DNA from: Candidatus Lachnoclostridium stercorigallinarum
GTDB lineage: Bacteria; Bacillota; Clostridia; Lachnospirales; Lachnospiraceae
Length of the DNA stretch: 34,939 nucleotides
Reading direction: 5' to 3'
Assembly: GCA_019116745.1 (NCBI GenBank)
Contig: DXBC01000148.1
Span: 1 to 34,939, forward strand
Shown piece by piece: positions 23,109-31,446 of the stretch. Both the position numbers and the translations under genes were made by a program. The notes under the pieces are model-generated. The model did not search any database, was not told where the DNA came from, and saw nothing but the letters and a program-made list of their open reading frames with translations. How positions within the stretch are numbered: the first letter of the stretch is position 1; every line of letters begins with the position of its first letter.

Positions 23109-25326
23109 ACAGGTCGCCGTCGATGATAATGTCAAAGGTCCCCTTCTGAAGCTGGGTCAGATTCTGGGCGATGGAAAGCCCCAGTCCGCTGCCTTCTGTG
23201 GTTCTGGCCACGTCTCCCCGGACAAAGCGTTCCGTCAGCTCGCTGGCGTCGATGTTTAAGGGATTTTCCGACACATTTTTGATGGTGAAGACGGCCATGC
23301 CGTCCTCCTCGGTCAGATCTACATAGACCCGGCTGCCTTCCATGGCGTATTTACAGGCGTTGTTGTACAGGTTTTCCAGAATTCTCCACAGCCGTCTGCC
23401 GTCTGCTTCGATGATCAGCTTTTTATCGGGAAGCCTGGTCACCAGATCCAGCCGCCGGGCGGCCAGTTTTTCCTCAAATTCTCCGCCGGTCTGCTGAATC
23501 AGCTCGGAAAAATTCAGGTCGCTGATTTCCAGTTTCAGGTTGCCGGAGCTGGCTTTTGAGGCTTCCACCAGGTCTTCTGTCAGGTTTTTCAGCCTTTGGG
23601 ATTTCTGTTCCAGCACCTCCAGGTAGGACTGGATCTTGGGATCCTGAATGTGTTCCCTCTTGATCAGATCCACATAGTTGATGATGGAGGTGAGAGGCGT
23701 CTTGATGTCGTGGGAGACGTTGGTGATCAGGTCTGCTTTCAGTCTCTCGCTCTTTACCTGTTCCTGAAGCACATCTTCCATTCCATGGGAAATATTGTTA
23801 AGATTGTCTGCCAGCTCTTTCTCCTTGCCGGAAAACAGGGAGGTATCGATCTGATAGCTGGTGTTTCCGCCGGAGAGGTTATTGATGGCTTCCGAGATCT
23901 GGTCCATCTCCCAGGCGTTGTGGAACATATAGTGAAATCCCCACAGATCCAGAACGGTCAGAAGCACCAGCAGCAGGATTCCCACAATATATTTCAGCAC
24001 TCCCTGTCCGTGGTAGAAAGACAGATACACGCCGGACAAAATGAGAAGATTGACTCCCAGGAAACAGAAGTAGATGAAAGCCACTACCAGAGTCAGCCGT
24101 TTCTCGGAAAAGTAAAGGCTGAGAAATTTTTTCGCGTTTTTGAAAATGCTGTTGGTCCACAGGGTCTTTGCCCCATAGCGGCGCATCAGGCTCGCTGCTT
24201 CCCACAGAAGCAGAAAGTAGACACATACGGCGCTGACCAGCATATCGGTGTAGTTCCAGTAATCCACCTTCACTACCAGGTGCAGGAGCTTGGAAAATAC
24301 CCGGTAGCTTAAAAACACTGCCAGCAGGCAGCCGAGAAAGGTGAGCAGCACGCTGCTCTCCGTGCTCAGGGCGTCGTAGTAGTTTAAAGGACTTTCCTTT
24401 TCTGCCGCAAGAATGCGGTAGAGGGTCAGGGCCATTCCCAGCACGCCGGACAGAATGCAGAAGATTCCGCCTACGTACATCACCCGCATATTCTGGAAGG
24501 AATCGCGGCCTTCCGAATAGGCGTCGGTGTGGGGATAGGAGGTGTCCAGACCGATGGCCACATAGTAGCTGTTGTTGTCGTAGGGGTTGCTGGCCTCGGC
24601 CATCTGGGAAATATTGGTGGGGAGTACGGAAATATTGGTATCCGGCCCCAGGGTGGTTCCGTCCACGTAGCAGTATCTGCCCATGTTCCGGATGGCGTCG
24701 GGAGTCATGTCCGGGGCATTGGTATACATGCTCTGATCGGATTCGGAGCGGTTATAGCACACCTGAAAGATCAGGTTGGACGGCTGGGCGATCAGGTTGT
24801 TGTAGGTGCTTAAATAACTGCCCAGGCGGGTCATAATCTCCAGGGACAGGCCTTCCAGGGTAGAGTAGGCGTCTCCCGGCTCGGAATAGTTGTCGCTGGG
24901 CATGTAAACACGCCAGTCTACCACGAAATTGTCTTCCTGATGAGGAGTCTCCTCCACTTCCGTGCGCACCACCTCGTAATCGCTGTTCAGATAATATCCC
25001 AGAGATTTTCCGTACCGGATCAGCTCGTCCAGGGTGTAGGTCATGGTCTGGGTCTCGATTCCCGAGGTATAGGAGATGCCCACCATCTTTTTATTGTAGT
25101 CCAGCTGTCCGTCTGTCTCGAACACATCTTTATAGTTTACATAGTCAAAAATCCGGTTGATATCCTTTTCCAGCTGCTCCTTGAACAGGTCGGAATCCTC
25201 GTAGACCGAGTCGGAAAACAGATGGATTCCCCGGCCGTAATTGTAATTCAGATACATCAGGCTCAGCCCCAGCACGGCCACCGCCACAAAGGCCAGATGG
25301 AGAAGCAGAGCGGTAAATTTTTTCAT
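23026..25326 (-). CDS. Polytopic sensor histidine kinase with large extracytoplasmic region
   Basis: This 766-residue kinase has one membrane helix at about residues 7-25 and a roughly 250-residue outside region with many Tyr/Asp/Asn. About five further helices follow (near 283-308, 328-350, 358-380, 412-435 and 442-465), then a linker, HisKA with H539 in [12 protein letters not shown], and an ATPase domain with [10 protein letters not shown] and [13 protein letters not shown]. It follows its regulator by 9 bases, and its ribosome site AAGGAGA begins inside the regulator's stop codon. It is last in an operon with starch/glycogen enzymes. The ligand of the outside region is not recognisable. 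Confidence 0.93.
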   Translation of the reverse strand: MKKFTALLLHLAFVAVAVLGLSLMYLNYNYGRGIHLFSDSVYEDSDLFKEQLEKDINRIFDYVNYKDVFETDGQLDYNKKMVGISYTSGIETQTMTYTLDELIRYGKSLGYYLNSDYEVVRTEVEETPHQEDNFVVDWRVYMPSDNYSEPGDAYSTLEGLSLEIMTRLGSYLSTYNNLIAQPSNLIFQVCYNRSESDQSMYTNAPDMTPDAIRNMGRYCYVDGTTLGPDTNISVLPTNISQMAEASNPYDNNSYYVAIGLDTSYPHTDAYSEGRDSFQNMRVMYVGGIFCILSGVLGMALTLYRILAAEKESPLNYYDALSTESSVLLTFLGCLLAVFLSYRVFSKLLHLVVKVDYWNYTDMLVSAVCVYFLLLWEAASLMRRYGAKTLWTNSIFKNAKKFLSLYFSEKRLTLVVAFIYFCFLGVNLLILSGVYLSFYHGQGVLKYIVGILLLVLLTVLDLWGFHYMFHNAWEMDQISEAINNLSGGNTSYQIDTSLFSGKEKELADNLNNISHGMEDVLQEQVKSERLKADLITNVSHDIKTPLTSIINYVDLIKREHIQDPKIQSYLEVLEQKSQRLKNLTEDLVEASKASSGNLKLEISDLNFSELIQQTGGEFEEKLAARRLDLVTRLPDKKLIIEADGRRLWRILENLYNNACKYAMEGSRVYVDLTEEDGMAVFTIKNVSENPLNIDASELTERFVRGDVARTTEGSGLGLSIAQNLTQLQKGTFDIIIDGDLFKVRVAFPVKKPEAIPDSQAPEAGSAE

Positions 25327-25335
25327 AGGCTCTCC

Positions 25336-26034
25336 TTACTGCTTTTCGATTTTATATCCCACGCCCCAGACCACTTTCAGATACCTGGGCTCTCTGGGGT
25401 TGATCTCGATTTTCTCCCGGATATGGCGGATGTGGACGGCCACGGTGTTGTCGGCGCCGATGGCCTCCTCGTTCCAGATCTGTTCGTAAATCTCGTCAAT
25501 GGAAAATACTTTTCCGGCGTTTTTTACAAGGAGAAGCAGAATGTTGTACTCAATGGGAGTCAGACGGATGGTTTCCCCGTCAACCTGGACTTCTTTGTTG
25601 TCGTCGTTGATGGTGAGGCCGCCGCACTTGTAAATCTGTTCGCCGGCCTGCTGCTGGTTCATGTTTCCCAGCTGGGTGTAGCGGCGGATGTGGGATTTTA
25701 CCCGGGCTACCAGCTCCAGGGGGTTGAAGGGCTTGGTGATATAGTCGTCAGCGCCGATATTTAAGCCCAGGATCTTGTCATTGTCCTCGGACTTGGCCGA
25801 CAGGATGATGATGGGGATGCTGCTGGTCTCCCGCACCTTGAGAGTGGTGCGGATGCCGTCCAGCCCCGGCATCATCACGTCCACGATCATCAGATCCACA
25901 GGCGTGCTGTCCAGGATTTCCAGGGCCTCATAGCCGTCGTAGGCTTTGATCACATGATAGCCTTCGCCGGTGAGATAGATGTCAATTGCTTCCACGATCT
26001 GCCTGTCGTCGTCACAAACCAGTATATTCTGCAT
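25336..26034 (-). CDS. OmpR/PhoB-family response regulator
   Basis: This 232-residue regulator has receiver motifs ILVCDDD (4-10), phosphoacceptor D52 in LMIVDVMMPG, and KPFNPLELVARVKSHIRRY. A winged-helix output domain ends VVWGVGYKIEKQ. AAAAGGAGG lies 10 bases before the ATG. It is a paralogue of the regulator at 3931, with almost identical receiver and C-terminal ends. It pairs with the kinase at 23026. It is separated from glgB by 60 bases with no convincing terminator, so it is probably co-transcribed with the carbohydrate genes. Confidence 0.95.
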   Translation of the reverse strand: MQNILVCDDDRQIVEAIDIYLTGEGYHVIKAYDGYEALEILDSTPVDLMIVDVMMPGLDGIRTTLKVRETSSIPIIILSAKSEDNDKILGLNIGADDYITKPFNPLELVARVKSHIRRYTQLGNMNQQQAGEQIYKCGGLTINDDNKEVQVDGETIRLTPIEYNILLLLVKNAGKVFSIDEIYEQIWNEEAIGADNTVAVHIRHIREKIEINPREPRYLKVVWGVGYKIEKQ

Positions 26035-26094
26035 AGAGCAGACCTCCTTTTATGTATGAATGTAATTGTCTGAGTCACTGTTTTTCCGCTGCTT

Positions 26095-27990
26095 TTATGA
26101 AAAGCGGAAGATGGCTGCTCCGTAGGGAGGCAGCGGATAGGCGAAGGAGCAGGGCTGCCCGTCGCATTCCTTTTTCACGGACCGGAAGACGGGAGCGTGC
26201 TCCCCTTTTTTGTACAGCCCGTGGGCCGTGTCCAGCACCAGGGTATAGCCGGCCCGTTTCGGCACTCCCACCCGGTAATCCGCCCGTTCCATGGGGGTGA
26301 AGTTGCAGACTACCAGAAGGTTCTTTTTCCCGGTTTCGTCCCTGCGGATATAGCTGAAAATGCTTCGGTCTCCGTCGTTGGCGTTGATCCACTGGAAACC
26401 GTGCCAGTCTCTCTCCAGCCGGTAGAGAGCCGGATATTTCCGGTACAGGTGAAGCAGGTCGGAGTAATATTTCTGCAGGTCTGCGTGAAGAGGCTCTTCG
26501 GCAAGGTACCAGTCCAGGGCCACTTTCTCGTCCCACTCGTGAAACTGTCCGAAATCCTGTCCCATAAACAGCAGCTTCTTTCCGGGATGGGTCATCATAA
26601 AGGTATAGCCCACCTTCAGGTTGGCAAATTTATCCTCGTAGATGCCAGGCATCTTGTTGATCATGGAACATTTTAGGTGCACTACCTCGTCGTGGGAGAG
26701 GGTCAGGATAAAATTCTCGCTGGAGGCGTAGGTCATGCCGAAAGTCATTTTGTTGTGGTTGTACTTTCGGAAGTAGGGATCCAGCTTCATGTATTCCAGA
26801 AAATCGTGCATCCAGCCCATATTCCATTTGAAGGTGAAGCCCAGGCCGCCTTCCGCGGGATCGTGGGTGACGGCGGGCCAGGCGGTGGACTCCTCCGCGA
26901 TGACCATGGCCCCGTTCCCCCGCTGCCTGACAATGCTGTTTAAGTGGCGGAAGAATTCGATGGCTTCCAGGTTCTGGTTGCCGCCGTATTTGTTGGGCAC
27001 CCAGTTTCCGCCGCTGCGGCCGTAATCCAGATACAGCATGGATGCCACGGCGTCCACCCGCAGCCCGTCAATGTGGTATTTGTCGATCCAGTAGAGGGCG
27101 TTGGCGATGAGGAAGTTTTTCACCTCATTTTTTCCGTAGTCGAAGACTTTAGTGCCCCAGTCCGGGTGTTCTCCCTTGCGGGGATCGGCGTACTCGTAGA
27201 GGGGCTGACCGTCAAAATCGGCCAGTCCGTGGGCGTCTTTCGGGAAGTGGGCGGGAACCCAGTCCAGGATCACGCCGATTCCCTTTCTGTGCATGTAATT
27301 GACAAAATACATGAAGTCCTTCGGGCTTCCGTAGCGGGAGGTGGGGGCGTAGTAGCCGGTCACCTGATATCCCCAGGAGCCGTCGAAGGGGTGTTCCGCG
27401 ATTCCCATAAGCTCCACATGGGTGTAGCCCATGGCGGAGACGTATTCAGCCAGCTCTTTTGCGGCTTCCCGGTAGGTGTAGAAGCCGTCCTTTTCCGCCC
27501 GGTCCTTTTTCTTCCAGGAACCGATGTGAACTTCATAAATGCTCAGAGGCTCTTTTGTCATATCCGCCGTTTTTCGCCTGTCCATCCAGCTGGAATCGGA
27601 CCAGCCGAAGCCCTCGATGCTGGCAGTCACGGAAGCGGTGCCGGGGCGGTATTCCGCCTGGAAGGCATAAGGGTCGGCTTTCAGGATCACATCCCCTCTC
27701 CCGGTGGTGACGGCGTATTTGTAGAGCTGCCCCGTTTTCAGACCGGGCACAAAAAGCTCATAGATGCCGGAATCCGCCAGCGGCTTCATGGGATGGCTCC
27801 GCCTGCTCCAGTCGTTGAAGGTGCCGGAGAGGTGAACCTCCCTGGCGTGAGGGGCCCAGACAGCAAAATACATGCCCTTTTTCCCGCCGATGGTGCAGGG
27901 ATGAGCCCCCAGTTTATTGTAGATTTCGTAGTGCGTGCCGTTGCCGAACAGGTAACGGTCAACTTCTGTAATAACCCCCGTCTGTCCCAT
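26095..27990 (-). CDS. glgB: 1,4-alpha-glucan (glycogen) branching enzyme, GH13
   Basis: This 631-residue enzyme introduces alpha-1,6 branches into glycogen. An N-terminal carbohydrate-binding beta domain (GMYFAVWAPHAREVHLSGTFNDW) is followed by the GH13 barrel and a C-terminal beta domain (GAAIFRF end). Catalytic residues are nucleophile D313 in LRVDAVASM, acid/base E366 in MVIAEESTAWP and D434 in LSHDEVVH. Their 53- and 68-residue spacing equals that of E. coli GlgB (405/458/526). HPFDGSWGYQVTGYYAPTSR is also conserved. It lacks the extra N-terminal domain of the E. coli enzyme. Its ribosome site GGGAGGAG is made of the last codons of the upstream amylase gene. Confidence 0.96.
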   Translation of the reverse strand: MGQTGVITEVDRYLFGNGTHYEIYNKLGAHPCTIGGKKGMYFAVWAPHAREVHLSGTFNDWSRRSHPMKPLADSGIYELFVPGLKTGQLYKYAVTTGRGDVILKADPYAFQAEYRPGTASVTASIEGFGWSDSSWMDRRKTADMTKEPLSIYEVHIGSWKKKDRAEKDGFYTYREAAKELAEYVSAMGYTHVELMGIAEHPFDGSWGYQVTGYYAPTSRYGSPKDFMYFVNYMHRKGIGVILDWVPAHFPKDAHGLADFDGQPLYEYADPRKGEHPDWGTKVFDYGKNEVKNFLIANALYWIDKYHIDGLRVDAVASMLYLDYGRSGGNWVPNKYGGNQNLEAIEFFRHLNSIVRQRGNGAMVIAEESTAWPAVTHDPAEGGLGFTFKWNMGWMHDFLEYMKLDPYFRKYNHNKMTFGMTYASSENFILTLSHDEVVHLKCSMINKMPGIYEDKFANLKVGYTFMMTHPGKKLLFMGQDFGQFHEWDEKVALDWYLAEEPLHADLQKYYSDLLHLYRKYPALYRLERDWHGFQWINANDGDRSIFSYIRRDETGKKNLLVVCNFTPMERADYRVGVPKRAGYTLVLDTAHGLYKKGEHAPVFRSVKKECDGQPCSFAYPLPPYGAAIFRFS

Positions 27991-27993
27991 AAT

Positions 27994-29409
27994 TTACTCC
28001 TCCCACTGATCTCCCAGTAATTGTTTTAATTCTTCCGGATCCATGTCCGCTTCGTCCAGAGGCTTTCCGCCTTCCATGAGGGCGTCCCACAGCTTGATCA
28101 CCGCTGCGGAATTTGCCTCCAGCTTAAGAGGCAGAATACCGCGCTCCACGGGAATGATTTCCCCCGTCATCAGGTTTTCGGCCTTCCGGCTGCAGATGGG
28201 CAGAGGAAGGACGAGAGAACAGGGAGCGCTGTCGCAGTTGACGGCGGTGATGACGATGGATTCCGTGCCGTAGCGGGCAAAGGCGAACTGTCTGTTGGTC
28301 AGGTACAGCTCCTGGTAGAGCCCTGCGTGAAATTCCGGATTTTCCCTGTGAATCCGGATCAGTTTCCGAATCAGAGTTTTCAGCCCGTTCTGCTGACGCT
28401 TCGCCTCCTCAGGGGAGACGGCGGGCCGGAGGGCTTTGTCGCTGTGGCTGGTCCGTTTTCCCTCAATTCCCCACTCGCTGCCGTAGTAGATGGAAGGGAT
28501 GCCCGGCAGGGTGAAAAGAAGGGTATAAAGCGGTTCAAAATGAGCTTTATCCGCCAGCTTGCTGGCCAGGCGATCCTCGTCGTGATTGTCGGTAAAGGTG
28601 TAGAGATCCCGTCCCCGGAAGGGAAGCCGCCGGATGGTATGAGCAATCTCAAAATAGTTGCGGTCGTTATGGGCGGAGTACAGAGCTTTGTGAAGGGCAT
28701 AGTTGGTGACGGAGTGAAGCATATCACCGTTTGCCCAGCGTTCATATTCTCCGTGAATGACCTCGCCCATAAGCCAGAATTCTTCTTTCATGGGAGCGGT
28801 GACGGATCGAAGCTCCCTCATAAAGTCAAAATCCAGCACATTGGCGCAGTCCAGCCGCAGTCCGTCGATGTCAAAGGTATCCACCCAGAAGCGGACGGTG
28901 TCAAAGAGGTACTGTTTTACTTCCGGATTCTTCAGGTTCAGGCAGGGGAGGCCAAACTGCCCCTGCCAGGCATCGTAGCAGAAGGGATCTCCCATGGGGC
29001 TGGAACAGTGGAAAGAAACTCCTCTGTACCAGTCCCGGTAAGGAGAATCCCATTTCTTCTCCTGTATATCCCGAAAAGCGAAAAATTCCCGGCCGGTGTG
29101 GTTGAAAACGGCGTCGATCACCACCCGGATGCCGGCGGCGTGGCAGGCGGCTACAAAGGCCTGAAATTCCTCGTTGGTCCCCAGCCGGCAGTCAACTGTG
29201 CGGTAATCCCTGGTGTCATAGCCGTGGGAGGAGGATTCAAATAAAGGTCCTATGTACAGCGCGCTGAATCCCATGTCTTTTAAGTAGGGGATCCAGGCGT
29301 TCAGCTGGTCAAAACGGGAAGCGGCTTCCCCGTGGTTGGTGTCCGGGGCGCCGGTGCATCCCAGAGGGTACAGATGGTAAAATACAGAGCTTTCATACCA
29401 TTGTTTCAT
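27994..29409 (-). CDS. GH13 alpha-amylase-family glycosidase
   Basis: This 471-residue cytoplasmic GH13 enzyme has no signal peptide. VFYHLYPLG starts the barrel. GIRVVIDAVFNHTGREF and IDGLRLDCANVLD contain nucleophile D187, LMGEVIHGEY contains acid/base E216, and FTDNHDEDRLAS contains D277. The C-terminal beta domain is short. The sequence resembles intracellular alpha-glycosidase/neopullulanase-like enzymes that trim maltodextrin or glycogen rather than secreted amylases. Exact linkage specificity cannot be fixed. It is followed after 4 bases by glgB, suggesting joint glycogen remodelling. AAGGAGG, overlapping the stop of the upstream small gene, drives its translation. Confidence 0.93.
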   Translation of the reverse strand: MKQWYESSVFYHLYPLGCTGAPDTNHGEAASRFDQLNAWIPYLKDMGFSALYIGPLFESSSHGYDTRDYRTVDCRLGTNEEFQAFVAACHAAGIRVVIDAVFNHTGREFFAFRDIQEKKWDSPYRDWYRGVSFHCSSPMGDPFCYDAWQGQFGLPCLNLKNPEVKQYLFDTVRFWVDTFDIDGLRLDCANVLDFDFMRELRSVTAPMKEEFWLMGEVIHGEYERWANGDMLHSVTNYALHKALYSAHNDRNYFEIAHTIRRLPFRGRDLYTFTDNHDEDRLASKLADKAHFEPLYTLLFTLPGIPSIYYGSEWGIEGKRTSHSDKALRPAVSPEEAKRQQNGLKTLIRKLIRIHRENPEFHAGLYQELYLTNRQFAFARYGTESIVITAVNCDSAPCSLVLPLPICSRKAENLMTGEIIPVERGILPLKLEANSAAVIKLWDALMEGGKPLDEADMDPEELKQLLGDQWEE

Positions 29410-29423
29410 ACTAAGGTTCCTCC

Positions 29424-29642
29424 TTAAAATTCCCGTTTTTTGAAGTTCTGCAGGAGGAACTGATAGCGGAGCTGGGCGGCGTTCAGTTCATAGATGTAGC
29501 AGTCGATCAGCATGGGATCCACCACCTGCTCAAAGTGATTGCGCGCCGTATCGATGGCTCCTTTGGTCCGCTCGATTTCCCGGCGGAGCCTGCGCTCCTC
29601 CTTCAGAAGCTCAGTGTTTCTGGAAAATTTTAATCTTCTCAA
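29424..29642 (-). CDS. Small DUF2508 (YaaL-like) protein
   Basis: This is a 72-residue helical, highly charged protein. The tail DPMLIDCYIYELNAAQLRYQ matches the conserved core of the YaaL/DUF2508 family (D-P-x-L-I-D-x-x-I-Y-E-L), whose function is not known. I chose TTG 29642, since GGGAGGTGG ends 5 bases before it. The open frame up to 29705 has no ribosome site. It leads the minus-strand carbohydrate operon and its TAA overlaps the amylase ribosome site, so it may simply act as a translation leader. Confidence 0.82.
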   Translation of the reverse strand: MRRLKFSRNTELLKEERRLRREIERTKGAIDTARNHFEQVVDPMLIDCYIYELNAAQLRYQFLLQNFKKREF

Positions 29643-29703
29643 GTTTCCACCTCCCTGTTCTGCGCTGGAGTTATTATGTGCCGGAAATGGAAATATATTC
29701 ATC

Positions 29704-29733
29704 ATTTTACCACTGCCCGCAGGAGACAGTCAA
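29704..29733 (-). promoter_or_regulatory. Promoter of the DUF2508-amylase-glgB-two-component operon
   Basis: On the minus strand, TTGACT (29733-29728) and TAAAAT (29709-29704) are separated by 18 bases. The first gene starts about 55 bases downstream of the expected transcript start. Confidence 0.6.
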
Positions 29734-29779
29734 TAAAAAGGCAAGGCATTTGGGGGAGGAAGGATTTTCAAAAAAGATA

Positions 29780-29808
29780 TTGACAATTCTCCGAAAATGG
29801 GTCATAAT
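29780..29808 (+). promoter_or_regulatory. Promoter of the tad operon
   Basis: A perfect TTGACA (29780-29785) and CATAAT (29803-29808) are separated by exactly 17 bases. The start would be near 29815, about 100 bases upstream of tadV. Confidence 0.75.
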
Positions 29809-29821
29809 AAGGGCACGTTTC

Positions 29822-29839
29822 ACACTTCGGTCGAAGTGT
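29822..29839 (+). promoter_or_regulatory. Perfect inverted repeat at the tad transcript start
   Basis: ACACTTCG-GT-CGAAGTGT has 8-bp perfect arms and a 2-base centre, beginning about 7 bases after the predicted start of transcription. It could be a repressor operator, or an mRNA 5' stem whose inner bases open into a loop. No T-tract follows, so it is not a terminator. Confidence 0.6.
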
Positions 29840-29916
29840 ATTTCAGATTCTTTTTATTCAGCCGTTTCAGGCAGCAGATTTCCGTACAGTGAATGAACAG
29901 AAAGGGGAGATCTTTA

Positions 29917-30426
29917 TTGAATACAGATGGGGTGTTGTGTCTTTTTCTGACTTTTTTCGGTCTGCAGGATCTGGCGGAGGGGCGGATTTCCAGATATGCG
30001 ACTCTGGCGGGGGTGGCCGCCGGAATTGTTTTCCGGAGAGAGGCCATGATGTTCGGATTTCTGGCCGGAATTCTGTTTTTTCCGCTGTTTCTGGTTCGGA
30101 TGCTGGGGGCGGCGGATGTGAAGGTGATTGCCGTGATCGCCGGTTTTCTGGGGCCGGGGAGAGGAGTCCGGGCATTGATCATCGGCTTTGTTCTTGGGGC
30201 CGTCTGGTCCCTCGCAAGGCTTCTGCACAGGGGAATCCTGTGGGAACGCCTGTCTTATTTCGCAGCCTATATCAGGCGGATTACCATTGTGAAAAATTTT
30301 GAGCCATATTACTGCAGGGAGCGTGACGGCGCGGAGACGGCCATTCCCCTTGCATTCTGCCTTTCCGCCGGGACGGTCTTGTGCATTCTGCTGGAGACGG
30401 CCGGTATATGGGAAAGTGTATGGTAA
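29917..30426 (+). CDS. tadV: Prepilin peptidase (TadV/CpaA-like, A24 family)
   Basis: This 169-residue membrane aspartic protease is expected to process pilin precursors. TTG 29917 is preferred because AAAGGGGAG ends 7 bases before it. ATG 29893 is in frame but lacks a ribosome site. The first catalytic aspartate is D18 in GLQDLAEGRIS. The second is D67 in LGAADVKVIAVIAG, where the family motif G-x-G-D reads GAAD. About four hydrophobic segments are visible (4-16, 27-40, 46-62, 68-98), and a last one near 142-160. It is the first gene of the tad operon, 12 bases before tadZ. Confidence 0.8.
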   Translation: MNTDGVLCLFLTFFGLQDLAEGRISRYATLAGVAAGIVFRREAMMFGFLAGILFFPLFLVRMLGAADVKVIAVIAGFLGPGRGVRALIIGFVLGAVWSLARLLHRGILWERLSYFAAYIRRITIVKNFEPYYCRERDGAETAIPLAFCLSAGTVLCILLETAGIWESVW

Positions 30427-30438
30427 GGAGGGCGGTAT

Positions 30439-31446
30439 ATGAGAAAAATCATGGCAGTGTGGGACACCAGCCCCCTGTATGCGGAGCGGCTGGCGGATTT
30501 TGCCAACGAGGGGGGAAAGCTTCCTTTTCGGGCAGTGGCCTTCTCCTCCGCGGACCGTCTGAAGGAATACGCGGCAAAACACAGCGTGGAGATCCTGCTG
30601 GCCGGATGGAATGCGCCGGCTGAGGAGTTAAAGGAGATAAGGGCCCGCCAGATTATTTATCTGGGCGAGGAAAAACGGGCGAACCCGGAAAAACTTCCCT
30701 CTGTGTACAAATATCAGAATTCCGAACGGATTATGAGGGAAGTAATGGCCTGCTACGCCGGAGATGAGACCGGAAAAACCATATCCATCGCCGGGCGGGG
30801 AAAGGTGATCGGAGTCTTCTCGCCGGTGGGCCGGTGCGGAAAAACGTCCCTTGCCCTTACCCTGGCTCAGGTCTGGAGAGAGACGGAACGGACGCTGTTT
30901 GTGACCCTGGAAGACTGTTCCGGATTCAGGGAGATGACGGGAGAAACCTATGGCGAATGCCTGTCAGATCTTCTGTACCGGTACCGTCACGGAGGAAGCT
31001 GCTGGGAGAAAATCGGAGCCTTTGTCTATACATGGGGAAATGTGGACTACATACCGCCGTTCCGTTATCCGGAAGACATGGAAGGAATCAGCGGGATGGA
31101 GCTGGCCGGGTTTCTGGAAGACATGGCGTCGGAAGCGGGATACGGGATCCTTGTGGTGGACATGGGACAGACGGGCAGCCAGGCAGCGGAGGTTCTGGAG
31201 TCCTGCGACGTGATTTATATGCCGGTGATGGAGGACCGGATATCTCAGGCAAAAATCCGGGAGTTTGAAGCAGGCCTGTCGGATTCCGGCCGGGACGGAG
31301 TGCTGGAGAGACTGGAAAAGCTGAAGCTGCCTGCAGGAACGAGGATGTCTGCAGGGGCAGACTATCCGGATCAGCTTCTCTGGGGAGAAATGGGAGACTA
31401 TGTCCGCCGTCTGGTGGGAGGAGGCAGGGAGCGTGAAGAGGAGTGA
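30439..31446 (+). CDS. tadZ: TadZ/CpaE-like pilus assembly ATPase-family protein
   Basis: This 335-residue cytoplasmic protein has an N-terminal receiver-like domain (about 1-110) and a MinD/ParA-like domain. TadZ-type proteins position the Tad apparatus. The P-loop is FSPVGRCGKTSLAL (residues 127-140). K135 is kept, but the usual early lysine of the deviant loop (KGGxGKT) is a valine/glycine here. LFVTLEDCSG and ILVVDMGQTGS provide the switch regions. AAGGAGG precedes ATG 30439. The 3' end overlaps tadA by 14 bases. Assignment rests on fold signatures and position between tadV and tadA. Confidence 0.8.
   Translation: MRKIMAVWDTSPLYAERLADFANEGGKLPFRAVAFSSADRLKEYAAKHSVEILLAGWNAPAEELKEIRARQIIYLGEEKRANPEKLPSVYKYQNSERIMREVMACYAGDETGKTISIAGRGKVIGVFSPVGRCGKTSLALTLAQVWRETERTLFVTLEDCSGFREMTGETYGECLSDLLYRYRHGGSCWEKIGAFVYTWGNVDYIPPFRYPEDMEGISGMELAGFLEDMASEAGYGILVVDMGQTGSQAAEVLESCDVIYMPVMEDRISQAKIREFEAGLSDSGRDGVLERLEKLKLPAGTRMSAGADYPDQLLWGEMGDYVRRLVGGGREREEE

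Noticed and set aside
26075-26100. Hairpin at the end of glgB as an operon-dividing terminator
   Set aside because: The stem (CCGCTTTT with AAAAGC-A-GCGG on the minus strand) is bulged and is followed by A residues, not T residues, in the direction of transcription.
26944-28020. Long + strand open frame opposite glgB
   Set aside because: GlgB on the minus strand has complete catalytic motifs at the correct spacing. The + strand product is low-complexity shadow sequence.
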